A DNA stretch of 64,000 bases from JADFDG01 sp965232985. GTDB taxonomy: Bacteria; Pseudomonadota; Gammaproteobacteria; Pseudomonadales; JADFDG01. Of the stretch, positions 1 through 6,104 are shown in pieces. Position 1 is the first letter of the stretch; every line of letters begins with the position of its first letter. The notes under the pieces were generated by a model, which saw only the letters and a list, made by a program, of their open reading frames with translations, had not been told where the DNA came from and made no database searches. The position numbers were made by a program, and so were the translations under genes. The DNA lies in contig CBDDRC010000042.1 of NCBI GenBank assembly GCA_965232985.1, positions 310,001-374,000 on the forward strand, read 5' to 3'.

Positions 1-93
1 CATCTCGCGCAACATCACCTTCAATTGCTCCAACTGCGCATGTACGGCATGACCGTCCAGATTGTGGAGCGTTACATCGCCTCGACTTGCCAT
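1..93 (-). CDS. N-terminal fragment of an unidentified protein, running off the left edge
   Basis: The reverse strand opens with an ATG at 93-91 and reads 31 codons without a stop to the window edge. The visible peptide begins MASRGDVTLHNLDGHAVHAQ and continues as a hydrophilic, probably helical stretch. Too little is present to name a family. It is divergent from the phosphotransacetylase gene, with a 179-nt gap that could hold both promoters. That gap contains a small CGGGC/GCCCG hairpin (146-160) and an 8-bp TTGATCAA palindrome (200-207), but no clear terminator. The start codon is likely because the frame is open from it and the gap beyond is otherwise empty. Confidence 0.5.
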   Translation of the reverse strand, partial: MASRGDVTLHNLDGHAVHAQLEQLKVMLREM

Positions 94-272
94 GGGATTC
101 TCCGTTGGTGATACATCACTTGTAGACGCTACGCCTGTACCGGTTCGGGCGGCAAGCCCGGGGCAAGCCACAAGTCGCAAACTGTGACCGGGTGGCCAAT
201 TGATCAAGCGCCGGGCATATTAGTGCTTCCGTTCTGCCTGTTGTTCCATCCGATCCACACCCGGAGCATGCC

Positions 273-1202
273 GTGCAACCCCTGACCAATATGGCCGGCA
301 TCATTGCCGCCGCGAAACAGGCATTGCCGGTACGCACTGCCGTCGTGCATCCGGTGAGCGCCGCAATCATGACCAGCCTCGCCGGCGCAATGGCCGAGGG
401 CATCCTTGATCCTGTGCTGGTGGGCCCGGAGAAAAAAATCCGCGCTGCGGCAACCGAAGCCGGTTTCGACATCTCGTCATTCCGCCTCGTCGACGCGCCG
501 CACAGCCATGCCGCCGCCGACGCGGCCGTAGCCTTGGCGCGTGCCGGCGAAGTCGAAGCGATCATGAAAGGCGCGCTCAGCACCGACGAACTGATGGAGG
601 CGGCCGTGCGCAAGGACACCGGCATCCGCACCGATCGGCGCCTGAGCCATGTGTTCGTGATGGAAGTGAGCAGTTATCCGAAGTTGCTGCTGATCACCGA
701 CGCGGCAATCAACGTCGAGCCGGATCTCACCGCAAAGCGCGACATCGCCCAGAACGCCATCAATCTTGCACACGCTCTGGGTATCGAAAAACCGAAGCTT
801 GCCATTCTTGCTGCTGTTGAAAAAGTCGATCAGCGCTTCCGCTCTACCGTCGATGCCGCCGCGCTGTGCAAGATGGCCGATCGCGGCCAGATCACCGGCG
901 CAGTGCTCGACGGCCCGCTCGCGTTCGACAACGCAATCTCGCGCGAAGCGGCGATCGCCAAGGGCATCGTCTCGCCGGTTTCCGGCGAGGTCGACATTCT
1001 CCTGGCCCCGGACATCGAAGCCGGCAACATGATCGCCAAACAGCTCACCTATCTTGCCGATGCGCGCACCGCCGGCATTGTGCTCGGCGGGCGCGTGCCG
1101 GTGATCCTGACCAGCCGCAGTGGCAATGCCTTCGGCCGCGTGGTGTCCATCGCACTTGCTGCGCTGGTGATCCGTGCCAAGCTGAAGGTGCCGACGGCGT
1201 GA
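273..1202 (+). CDS. Phosphate acetyl/butyryltransferase family protein
   Basis: A 309-residue cytoplasmic protein of the short PTA/PTB family, which exchanges CoA and phosphate on an acyl group (acyl-CoA + Pi = acyl phosphate + CoA). It lacks the N-terminal P-loop and DRTGG regions of long E. coli-type Pta, so it is the compact catalytic form. Family-like segments include GALSTDELMEAAVRKDTG near residue 90, LLITDAAINVEPD, GAVLDGPLAFDNAIS and the C-terminal GIVLGGRVPVILTSR. The GTG start at 273 has a GGAG about 8 nt upstream; an in-frame ATG at 291 is an alternative. The stop overlaps the GTG of the acetate kinase gene, so the two are translationally coupled and should form an acyl-CoA to acetate/ATP pathway. 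Substrate (acetyl or butyryl) cannot be decided from sequence alone. Confidence 0.88.
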   Translation: MQPLTNMAGIIAAAKQALPVRTAVVHPVSAAIMTSLAGAMAEGILDPVLVGPEKKIRAAATEAGFDISSFRLVDAPHSHAAADAAVALARAGEVEAIMKGALSTDELMEAAVRKDTGIRTDRRLSHVFVMEVSSYPKLLLITDAAINVEPDLTAKRDIAQNAINLAHALGIEKPKLAILAAVEKVDQRFRSTVDAAALCKMADRGQITGAVLDGPLAFDNAISREAAIAKGIVSPVSGEVDILLAPDIEAGNMIAKQLTYLADARTAGIVLGGRVPVILTSRSGNAFGRVVSIALAALVIRAKLKVPTA

Positions 1203-2416
1203 GCGCAGAAGCGGAGGACGGGCTGATCCTGGCCGTCAATGCCGGTTCATCGTCGCTGAAAGTCGCCGGATTTTCTGTTGTCGACGGCGCACTGCGGAAC
1301 GTGTTGCGGATCGGCATCGACCTGAGTTCGGACAAGGCCCCGGCGCTCAGCGGCGATCCGGTGCTGTGCAGGGCGGTGCAGGCAACTGCGCTCACGCTCG
1401 CTGCCAAACGCAATGGCAGCGCGTTTATTGTTGCGCTGCTCGATGCGGTGCCGGTCGCCGCCGTCGCCCATCGCATCGTGCATGGCGGCGATGAGCCGCG
1501 CGAATGCGTACCGCTCGATGACGCGCGGCGTGCCGCGCTGCACGCACTGTCGCCACTGGCACCACTGCACCAGCCGGCGGCACTGGCCATCGTCGATGCC
1601 GTCGCCAATGCGCAGCCGGCGCTGCCGCAATTCGCCTGTCTGGACACCGCATTCCATGCCGGCATGCCGGCGGTTGCGCGCGAATATGCGCTGCCGCAGG
1701 CAATCCGGGCGCGCCATCCGCACCTGCATGCCTTCGGCTTTCACGGCATCTCCTGTCGCTCGGCCGTGGAACAACTGCGCGGCGCCGGCTTGCCCGCACG
1801 CCTGATCATCGCGCATCTAGGCAGCGGCGCCAGCGTCACCGCCGTGCGCAACGGCCACAGCATCGCCACCAGCATGGGCTTCAGCGCGCTCGACGGCCTG
1901 CCGATGGCAACGCGGCCAGGACGCATTGATCCAGGCGTGCTGCTGTATCTGCTGCGCCACGAACAACCGGATGTCGACGCGCTCGAAGACCTGCTCTACC
2001 GACGCTCCGGCCTGCTCGGCATCTCCGGCATCAGCGGCGACATGCGGGTACTGCTCGCCAGCGACAATCCCGCCGCGAAAAATGCCGTCGATTTTTTTGT
2101 GTACCGTAACCTGATGGAAATCGGGGCGCTCACTGCCGCACTCGGTGGCCTTGATGCGCTGGTTTTTACCGGCGGCGTCGGCGAGCACCAGGGGATCATC
2201 CGTGCGCGCATTGGCGAGGGCCTGCGCTGGCTCGGCGCCAGCATCGATCCGGCCGCCAATGCACGGCATGCGCAGCACATCGGCGCTGCCGATTCACGCA
2301 TCGCGCTGCGGGTAGTGGCTTGCGACGAAGAAGCGGTGATGGCGGCAGGAGTGCGCGGGCAGCAGCGCGCAACGTATCCGGCAGCACCAACGACCAGGAC
2401 AACCTCCGGCGGGTAA
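1199..2416 (+). CDS. ackA: Acetate kinase (acetokinase family)
   Basis: A 405-residue ASKHA-fold kinase that makes ATP and acetate (or a related acid) from acyl phosphate. Hallmarks are VNAGSSSLK at residues 13-21, HRIVHGG, the CLDTAFHAGMP segment, HLGSGASVTAV and MATRPGRIDPG, which replaces the usual GTRSGDIDPG, followed by a late FTGGVGEH motif. The GTG start at 1199 overlaps the last codons of the upstream transferase by 4 nt; the frame is open further upstream but the homologous region begins right after this GTG. Pairing with the transferase supports a Pta-AckA route for substrate-level phosphorylation or acetate overflow. The altered arginine-loop sequence makes propionate or butyrate use possible, but acetate is the default. 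Confidence 0.9.
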   Translation: MSAEAEDGLILAVNAGSSSLKVAGFSVVDGALRNVLRIGIDLSSDKAPALSGDPVLCRAVQATALTLAAKRNGSAFIVALLDAVPVAAVAHRIVHGGDEPRECVPLDDARRAALHALSPLAPLHQPAALAIVDAVANAQPALPQFACLDTAFHAGMPAVAREYALPQAIRARHPHLHAFGFHGISCRSAVEQLRGAGLPARLIIAHLGSGASVTAVRNGHSIATSMGFSALDGLPMATRPGRIDPGVLLYLLRHEQPDVDALEDLLYRRSGLLGISGISGDMRVLLASDNPAAKNAVDFFVYRNLMEIGALTAALGGLDALVFTGGVGEHQGIIRARIGEGLRWLGASIDPAANARHAQHIGAADSRIALRVVACDEEAVMAAGVRGQQRATYPAAPTTRTTSGG

Positions 2417-2433
2417 CTGTCGGGGGCTTTTTT
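2403..2433 (+). terminator. Weak candidate intrinsic terminator inside the end of ackA
   Basis: A 6-bp stem, CCTCCG (2403-2408) with CGGGGG (2421-2426, one G-T pair), is followed at once by a six-T run (2428-2433). The loop is long at 12 nt and the stem overlaps the ackA stop region. Position and T-run fit termination of the pta-ackA transcript ahead of higB. Confidence 0.35.
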
Positions 2434-2455
2434 ATGCCGACTGCCAGTGCCATAA

Positions 2456-2474
2456 TGTCACCCAAAGGGTTACA
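2456..2474. promoter_or_regulatory. Palindrome upstream of higBA, candidate autoregulatory operator
   Basis: TGTCACCC and GGGTTACA are inverted repeats matching at 7 of 8 positions around AAA, ending 2 nt before the higB start codon. A possible -10 hexamer CATAAT lies just before it at 2451-2456. HigA-type antitoxins usually bind such palindromes over their own promoter. Assignment to HigA is inference from position. Confidence 0.5.
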
Positions 2475-2476
2475 CC

Positions 2477-2755
2477 ATGATTGTCTCGTTCAAGCACAAG
2501 GGGCTGGAGACCTTCTACCGGACGGCCAGTACGAAGGGCATCCAGGCAAAACACGCGGCAAGACTGCAGGTGCTACTGACCGTGCTTGAGCACGCCGAAG
2601 CGCCTTCCGATGTAAACCAGCCGGGCTTCGGGCTGCACCCACTCAAGGGAAGCCGCAAAGGCGACTGGTCGATAACGGTACAGGCCAACTGGCGGCTGAC
2701 ATTTCGGTTCACTGAGCAGGGCGTCGAGTTGCTCAATTACGAGGACTACCACTGA
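2477..2755 (+). CDS. higB: HigB-type toxin of a type II toxin-antitoxin pair
   Basis: A 92-residue basic protein of the RelE/HigB superfamily, whose members cleave mRNA at the ribosome. The family pattern is clear: MIVSFKHKGLETFY at the start, a helical middle, LHPLKGSRKGDWSITV, then NWRLTFRFTEQGVELLNYEDYH at the C-terminus. The toxin precedes the antitoxin, the typical order of HigBA. The stop overlaps the antitoxin ATG (TGATG), so translation is coupled. A palindrome sits immediately upstream of the start codon. Length and motifs indicate an intact toxin. Confidence 0.9.
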   Translation: MIVSFKHKGLETFYRTASTKGIQAKHAARLQVLLTVLEHAEAPSDVNQPGFGLHPLKGSRKGDWSITVQANWRLTFRFTEQGVELLNYEDYH

Positions 2756-3066
2756 TGAGAAACTATAAGGGCATGTATAACCCGGCGCATCCGGGCGAAG
2801 TGCTGAAGGAAGGTTATCTGAAGCCACTTAAGCTCACCCAGGCTGAAGTCGCCGAGCTGCTGGGCGTGTCGCGCAAGACAGTTTCCGAACTGGTGAACGG
2901 CCGCGCGCCGGTAACTGCGGAGATGGCCATGCGGATCGCGCTGGTGTTCGACTCGGATCCGGGATTCTGGCTGCGCATGCAGGCCGGCCGGGATGCGTGG
3001 GAAGTACATCAGCGGGAAAAAGAGATACGCCGCGAGGTGACCACATACGCACAGTACGCCGCCTGA
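2755..3066 (+). CDS. higA: HigA-type antitoxin, XRE-family helix-turn-helix
   Basis: A 103-residue DNA-binding antitoxin. After an N-terminal MYNPAHPGEVLKEGYLKP typical of HigA, the helix-turn-helix spans roughly residues 23-60 (LTQAEVAELLGVSRKTVSELVNGRAPVTAEMAMRIAL), followed by a DSDPGFWLRMQAGRDAWEV segment also typical of the family. It should neutralise the upstream toxin and repress the operon through the palindrome before higB. The ATG overlaps the toxin stop. The pair lies at the left border of an island rich in broken genes. Confidence 0.92.
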   Translation: MRNYKGMYNPAHPGEVLKEGYLKPLKLTQAEVAELLGVSRKTVSELVNGRAPVTAEMAMRIALVFDSDPGFWLRMQAGRDAWEVHQREKEIRREVTTYAQYAA

Positions 3067-3261
3067 CCGCCCTGCTGCCCGTATACGCAACACCCAAAGC
3101 CGATGCGGAATATCCAAACGGCCTTTGGCGAGCCAATGCAATGTAACTGCCGGGGCTATCTGCGACGATGTAACTCCTCTATGGCCTCAAGTTCCTTCGC
3201 AAGCTCACCCGGCGCGTAACGAACCACCGGCACCTGCCGTTCGTCGCAGACATTGATAAAT

Positions 3262-3345
3262 TAATGCCGGGTTTCAATCCGCTCATGGGCCGCTGGGTGC
3301 CCGAGGCCGACGACAAAACCATCCGCGAAGTTTTCGTGCAGGGGC
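3262..3345 (+). pseudogene. ParE-like toxin fragment, cut by the IS256 remnant
   Basis: The forward frame encodes FNPLMGRWVPEADDKTIREV followed by FVQG, which matches the C-terminal third of ParE toxins (GR-VPE--D--IREIFV-G-YRLIY). The expected YRLIYRI end is missing because the frame enters the left end of an IS256-like element at about 3341 and stops at 3363. No start or N-terminal half is visible upstream. On the opposite strand, 3260-3156 is open and reads RQVPVVRYAPGELAKELEAI and onward to a stop, which also looks protein-like; only one of the two readings can be the true remnant. Assignment is from residue pattern alone. Confidence 0.4.
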
Positions 3346-3703
3346 GTGTCCTAGATTTTGGGTAAACGGGCCAAAGGCAGGAAACTGCCCCCCAACCCGG
3401 AGACACCATGTCCAAGCTCAAACACGACGCACCCCAAGAATTGTTGGCCAGCCTGCGGCCAACTACAAAAAGCCTGAAGACCTGATCGGCGAGAACGGCC
3501 TCCTCAAGCAACTGACCAAGCTCCTTCCCCAGCGACGAGGCGCTGATCACGCTGTTCTATCTGGCCCTACGCAACATCAGCAAGAAGTGGACGATGCCGA
3601 TCCGCGACTGGAAGGCCGCCCTGAACCGCTTGACGATCCAGTTCGAGGGAAGGCTCCCTCAGGCGTAAACAGAAATCCCGGTTACACAGAATTCTGCACA
3701 CCC
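3341..3703 (+). mobile_element. Internally deleted IS256-family insertion sequence, about 360 bp
   Basis: The left end (GGGGCGTGTCCTAGATTTTG, 3341-3360) and right end (reverse complement GGGTGTGCAGAATTCTGTGT, 3703-3684) are imperfect inverted repeats of IS256 type. Between them are the first and last parts of a transposase with the roughly 300-residue core, including the DDE residues, deleted. The element cannot move by itself but keeps both ends, so it could be mobilised by a related intact copy. It separates a ParE-like fragment from a truncated leftward gene. Target-site duplications were not identifiable by eye. Confidence 0.7.
3408..3668 (+). pseudogene. IS256-family transposase remnant with frameshifts and a large deletion
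   Basis: The ATG at 3408 begins MSKLKHDAPQELLASLRPTT. The second frame continues with YKKPEDLIGENGLLKQLTKL, a hallmark N-terminal segment of IS256 transposases. The third frame then gives LFYLALRNISKKWTMPIRDW and ends with an ALNRLTIQFEGRLPQA-like tail, the family C-terminus, at the TAA 3666-3668. At least two frame changes and loss of the catalytic DDE region make it non-functional. N- and C-terminal pieces are separated by only a few codons, so the deletion is internal and precise in outcome. Confidence 0.75.
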
Positions 3704-3791
3704 TCCTGTACGGACCCATTAGCAGTAGTGCGCGATGCACTTTGTAGTTACTGGCGTCGCGGTACAGGTACTCAAAGACGAAATGGGCATG
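3704..3791 (-). pseudogene. N-terminal fragment of a small conserved protein, truncated by the IS256 remnant
   Basis: On the reverse strand, directly after the stop of the 107-residue gene, the sequence reads HAHFVFEYLYRDASNYKVHR and about ten further residues, then enters the IS end at 3703. The FVFEYLYRDASNYK start resembles the beginning of a small uncharacterised bacterial family that I recall only loosely. The available ATG codons near 3784-3790 are out of frame with this reading, so the start is decayed or lies further upstream. The rest of the gene is not seen beyond the element. It was probably the second gene of a leftward operon with its neighbour. Confidence 0.45.
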
Positions 3792-3792
3792 G

Positions 3793-4116
3793 CTAGTACA
3801 CCACCTCAATATCGTCGGACTCCCACGGAACCTCGGTGATCAGGTAGCCCAGGCGATTCACGTAGTGATAGCCGGTGACGATGACCCAGCAGTTATCGCC
3901 GTCTTCATCGCCGTAAGGATGGGGTTGACCGTCGGAGAGGTCGACGTCGATGACGGTCCACACGCGGGATTCATCGGTGCGTCGAACGGTTTGCAGGTCT
4001 CGGCCGAAGGCCGCGAACATTGGCCGGCTGGGTTCGCCTTCGACGATTTCGGAGGAGATGGGGCGAAATTTACCTACAAATTCTGCGTAGGAAATTAGAA
4101 CTGGTTCGAAGGCCAT
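3793..4116 (-). CDS. Hypothetical protein, 107 residues
   Basis: I do not recognise this protein. It is acidic and begins MAFEPVLISYAEFVGKFRPI, with a central VWTVIDVDLSDGQPHPYGDEDGDN segment and an aromatic YHYVNRLGYLITEVPW tail. There is no signal peptide or membrane segment. A GGAG lies about 10 nt before the ATG on the reverse strand. It sits between the IS256 remnant and a DUF3883 gene, both leftward, in the accessory island. The IEVVY C-terminus ends just before the truncated fragment on the same strand, suggesting the two were once co-transcribed. An island or immunity role would be pure speculation. Confidence 0.6.
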   Translation of the reverse strand: MAFEPVLISYAEFVGKFRPISSEIVEGEPSRPMFAAFGRDLQTVRRTDESRVWTVIDVDLSDGQPHPYGDEDGDNCWVIVTGYHYVNRLGYLITEVPWESDDIEVVY

Positions 4117-4226
4117 GATGGGCTCCGCGCATATGGGCTGTATGCGGAGCCTACCCAGGGTTGCCGGGCGGGTGGAATGGCAAATGGCTTACGTAGAAAT
4201 GCCTGGAGTGGATGCCGGATAAGCCG

Positions 4227-5084
4227 TTAAAGCTCGGCTAAGTATTGGGTCGGTGTAAGGAGAAGTTGGCCATCCAGTTTCCCGGTAAGAGCGAACATCT
4301 TTGGGTCGTCTACAAAATGGAATAGTCGGTATAGGTGATATTCCGCCGACCGTTCTTGCGAAACCTGCAACTCCTTCTTGGTGAGGTAGAAGGGCGCATA
4401 ACGGCCATACCGAGTAGTTTTCACTTCGATGAGACGATCCCTTCCATTCTCCTCATACGATCGGATGTCATATCCGAGACCGTCTCCTTCGACAACACTG
4501 GAATGCTCAACCTTGCGGGCGAGTGATTCCTTCCCGGCGTAGATCAGTCTGGCGATTTCAAAATTCAGCGCAAATTTCTCTCCTAGCAGGCCAAGTTTTG
4601 CGTTTGCCGCCTCCAGCTGCAAGTAATCCTTCTTTCTGGCAATAGTCGTTGGCGAAGATTCCCGCACAGCCTTCGGCTTCTGTTCCCTTCGTTCTGGGGT
4701 TGAAACAAGAGCCGATAAAATGTCACTGACTGATGGGACCTCAGTGATTTGTGGGTCAAGAACAGAGCGCTCTAGCAGCGCCTGAAGAATCTGATTCGAT
4801 TCGGCCTGCTGCTGAACGATTTCCGGGAACAAGCCACCCTGAAAATTCCAGGCGGGCTTGTAGCCATCGATAGGGGGATAGCCCATATCGAGCAGAACTG
4901 CGCTGATGTTCTGGTGCTTGTATTCAATCGACCCTTCGGATCGCTCCTTAAGTTTCGGGAGCAGAGCCTTCCGATGCGCCGCCTTGTTGTAAGCAACACC
5001 CCTTCGCTCATCAATCAGCATTGAGAGGTAGTCGGCAACGATCAGCTCAATTTCCTCTCGCGACCATGCGGTAGGCGACGGCAT
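4227..5084 (-). CDS. DUF3883 domain protein, nuclease-like
   Basis: A 285-residue protein. The N-terminal 90 residues (WSREEIELIVADYLSML, then a SIEYKHQNISAVLLDMGYPP segment) form a domain often found ahead of DUF3883. The C-terminal part, roughly residues 185-270, contains GYDIRSYEENGRDRLIEVKT followed by FYLTKKELQVSQERSAEYHL, the DUF3883 core. The D-x(n)-EVKT pattern resembles PD-(D/E)xK nucleases. DUF3883 proteins occur in restriction and other defence loci, usually beside partner genes; here there is no helicase or methylase, so this copy is an orphan. The start is supported by AAGGA just upstream on the reverse strand. A role as a restriction or modification-dependent nuclease is inference. 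Confidence 0.75.
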   Translation of the reverse strand: MPSPTAWSREEIELIVADYLSMLIDERRGVAYNKAAHRKALLPKLKERSEGSIEYKHQNISAVLLDMGYPPIDGYKPAWNFQGGLFPEIVQQQAESNQILQALLERSVLDPQITEVPSVSDILSALVSTPERREQKPKAVRESSPTTIARKKDYLQLEAANAKLGLLGEKFALNFEIARLIYAGKESLARKVEHSSVVEGDGLGYDIRSYEENGRDRLIEVKTTRYGRYAPFYLTKKELQVSQERSAEYHLYRLFHFVDDPKMFALTGKLDGQLLLTPTQYLAEL

Positions 5085-5264
5085 TGCGCAGTCCTTTATT
5101 GCGGGGAACTGAATATACCGTGCATTACCAATCAGGACGCCTGCAACGCGCGGTGCCGGAAACTGCGCACATCGCAGGTAGCGCCCGGCCGGCAGACGGC
5201 CCTCCGGACGCCTGATTCACTCCCTGATCCCGCCGCCCTCGCGGCGATAGCAGATAGTGATATC

Positions 5265-5528
5265 ATGCCGATTCTGAACAGCACCCACCGAAAGACCTTG
5301 GCCGCGCTGTTCGCGGTACCCACGCCGTCCTCGCTGGAGTGGCGTCGCCTGGAGGCGCTGCTGGTTGCTTTGGGCGCGCAAGTCGTCGAGGGCAATGGCT
5401 CCCGGGTGCGGTTCGAACTTCACGGTGTGGTGGCCACCTTCCACCGCCCTCATCCGCGGAAGGAAGCGAAGCCCTACCAGGTCCGGGATGCGCGGGAATT
5501 CCTGTTACAGGCAGGTGTGCAGCCATGA
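5265..5528 (+). CDS. hicA: HicA-like toxin
   Basis: An 87-residue HicA-family mRNA interferase. The double-stranded-RNA-binding-like fold is recognised from SLEWRRLEALLVALGAQVVE, GNGSRVRFELHGVVATFHRP and HPRKEAKPYQVRDAREFLLQ. The usual catalytic histidine corresponds to the H in TFHRPHP. An N-terminal extension of about 18 residues, including HRKTLAALFAVP, precedes the core and is common in this subgroup. The stop overlaps the HicB start by 4 nt (ATGA). The toxin comes first, as in most hicAB operons. Confidence 0.88.
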   Translation: MPILNSTHRKTLAALFAVPTPSSLEWRRLEALLVALGAQVVEGNGSRVRFELHGVVATFHRPHPRKEAKPYQVRDAREFLLQAGVQP

Positions 5529-5860
5529 ATGTCATGAACCACAAGGGTTACGCCGCTCGCATCGAATACAGCGATGAAGACGGCTGCTTTGTCGGTCGCG
5601 TCGCCGGCATCCACGATGTGGTGGGTTTCCACGGCGAGTCGGTCGCGGAGCTGAAGGCCGCGTTCGAGCAAGCCGTCGAGGATTACCTCGCCACCTGCAA
5701 AAAGCTGAAGCGTCCACCGCAACGCCCGTATTCCGGCAAGGTGATGCTGCGCATTGATCCCGGCATCCACGCGCAGGCTGCGATGCGCGCGGAAGCGGAA
5801 GGCAAGAGCCTGAACGCCTGGGCGCAGGATGCGTTGCGGCGGGCAATCGCGGCGCAGTAA
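5525..5860 (+). CDS. hicB: HicB-like antitoxin with a ribbon-helix-helix C-terminus
   Basis: A 111-residue antitoxin. Residues 1-55 form the degenerate RNase H-like HicB domain (GYAARIEYSDEDGCFVGRVA, then a GFHGESVAELKAAFEQAVED segment). Residues 70-111 form a ribbon-helix-helix DNA-binding domain with KVMLRIDPGIHAQAAMRAEA and SLNAWAQDALRRAIA. It should bind HicA and repress the operon. The ATG at 5525 overlaps the HicA stop. Codon usage looks like the neighbouring chromosome, so transfer is argued only by the island context. Confidence 0.9.
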   Translation: MNVMNHKGYAARIEYSDEDGCFVGRVAGIHDVVGFHGESVAELKAAFEQAVEDYLATCKKLKRPPQRPYSGKVMLRIDPGIHAQAAMRAEAEGKSLNAWAQDALRRAIAAQ

Positions 5861-5919
5861 TCCTTCCACTTGCTACGCGATCCGCATACCGCACACCGTC
5901 CGCCGTGAGCTGCCGCTCG

Positions 5920-6038
5920 CGCCGGAGTCTCGCGTTCTCTACTGCGTGGCGTGTATCGAGCATGACGACACACAACGAATCATCAGCCTGCGCCACGCCA
6001 ACCGTCGCGATGTCACCCACTATGTCGAAAACACCTAA
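5920..6038 (+). pseudogene. BrnT-like toxin C-terminal remnant
   Basis: The forward frame reading RVLYCVACIEHDDTQRIISL and then RHANRRDVTHYVENT before a TAA matches the end of BrnT-type RNase toxins, in which a beta strand is followed by IRIISARKA--RE---Y. The same frame is open back to about 5829 but the residues there do not look like BrnT, and no BrnA antitoxin follows. The element is therefore a truncated remnant. It lies between hicB and the DUF2339 gene and marks the right edge of the toxin-antitoxin island. Confidence 0.45.
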
Positions 6039-6104
6039 ACGCCGCGTACGCATGAACCCGCTTTTCATTCCTCTGCTACCATCCCTCCCGCCCCGGACGT
6101 TGCG

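Noticed and set aside
200..207. FNR-type box upstream of pta
   Set aside because: TTGATCAA is a short palindrome, but the FNR site needs TTGAT-N4-ATCAA. The four-base spacer is missing.
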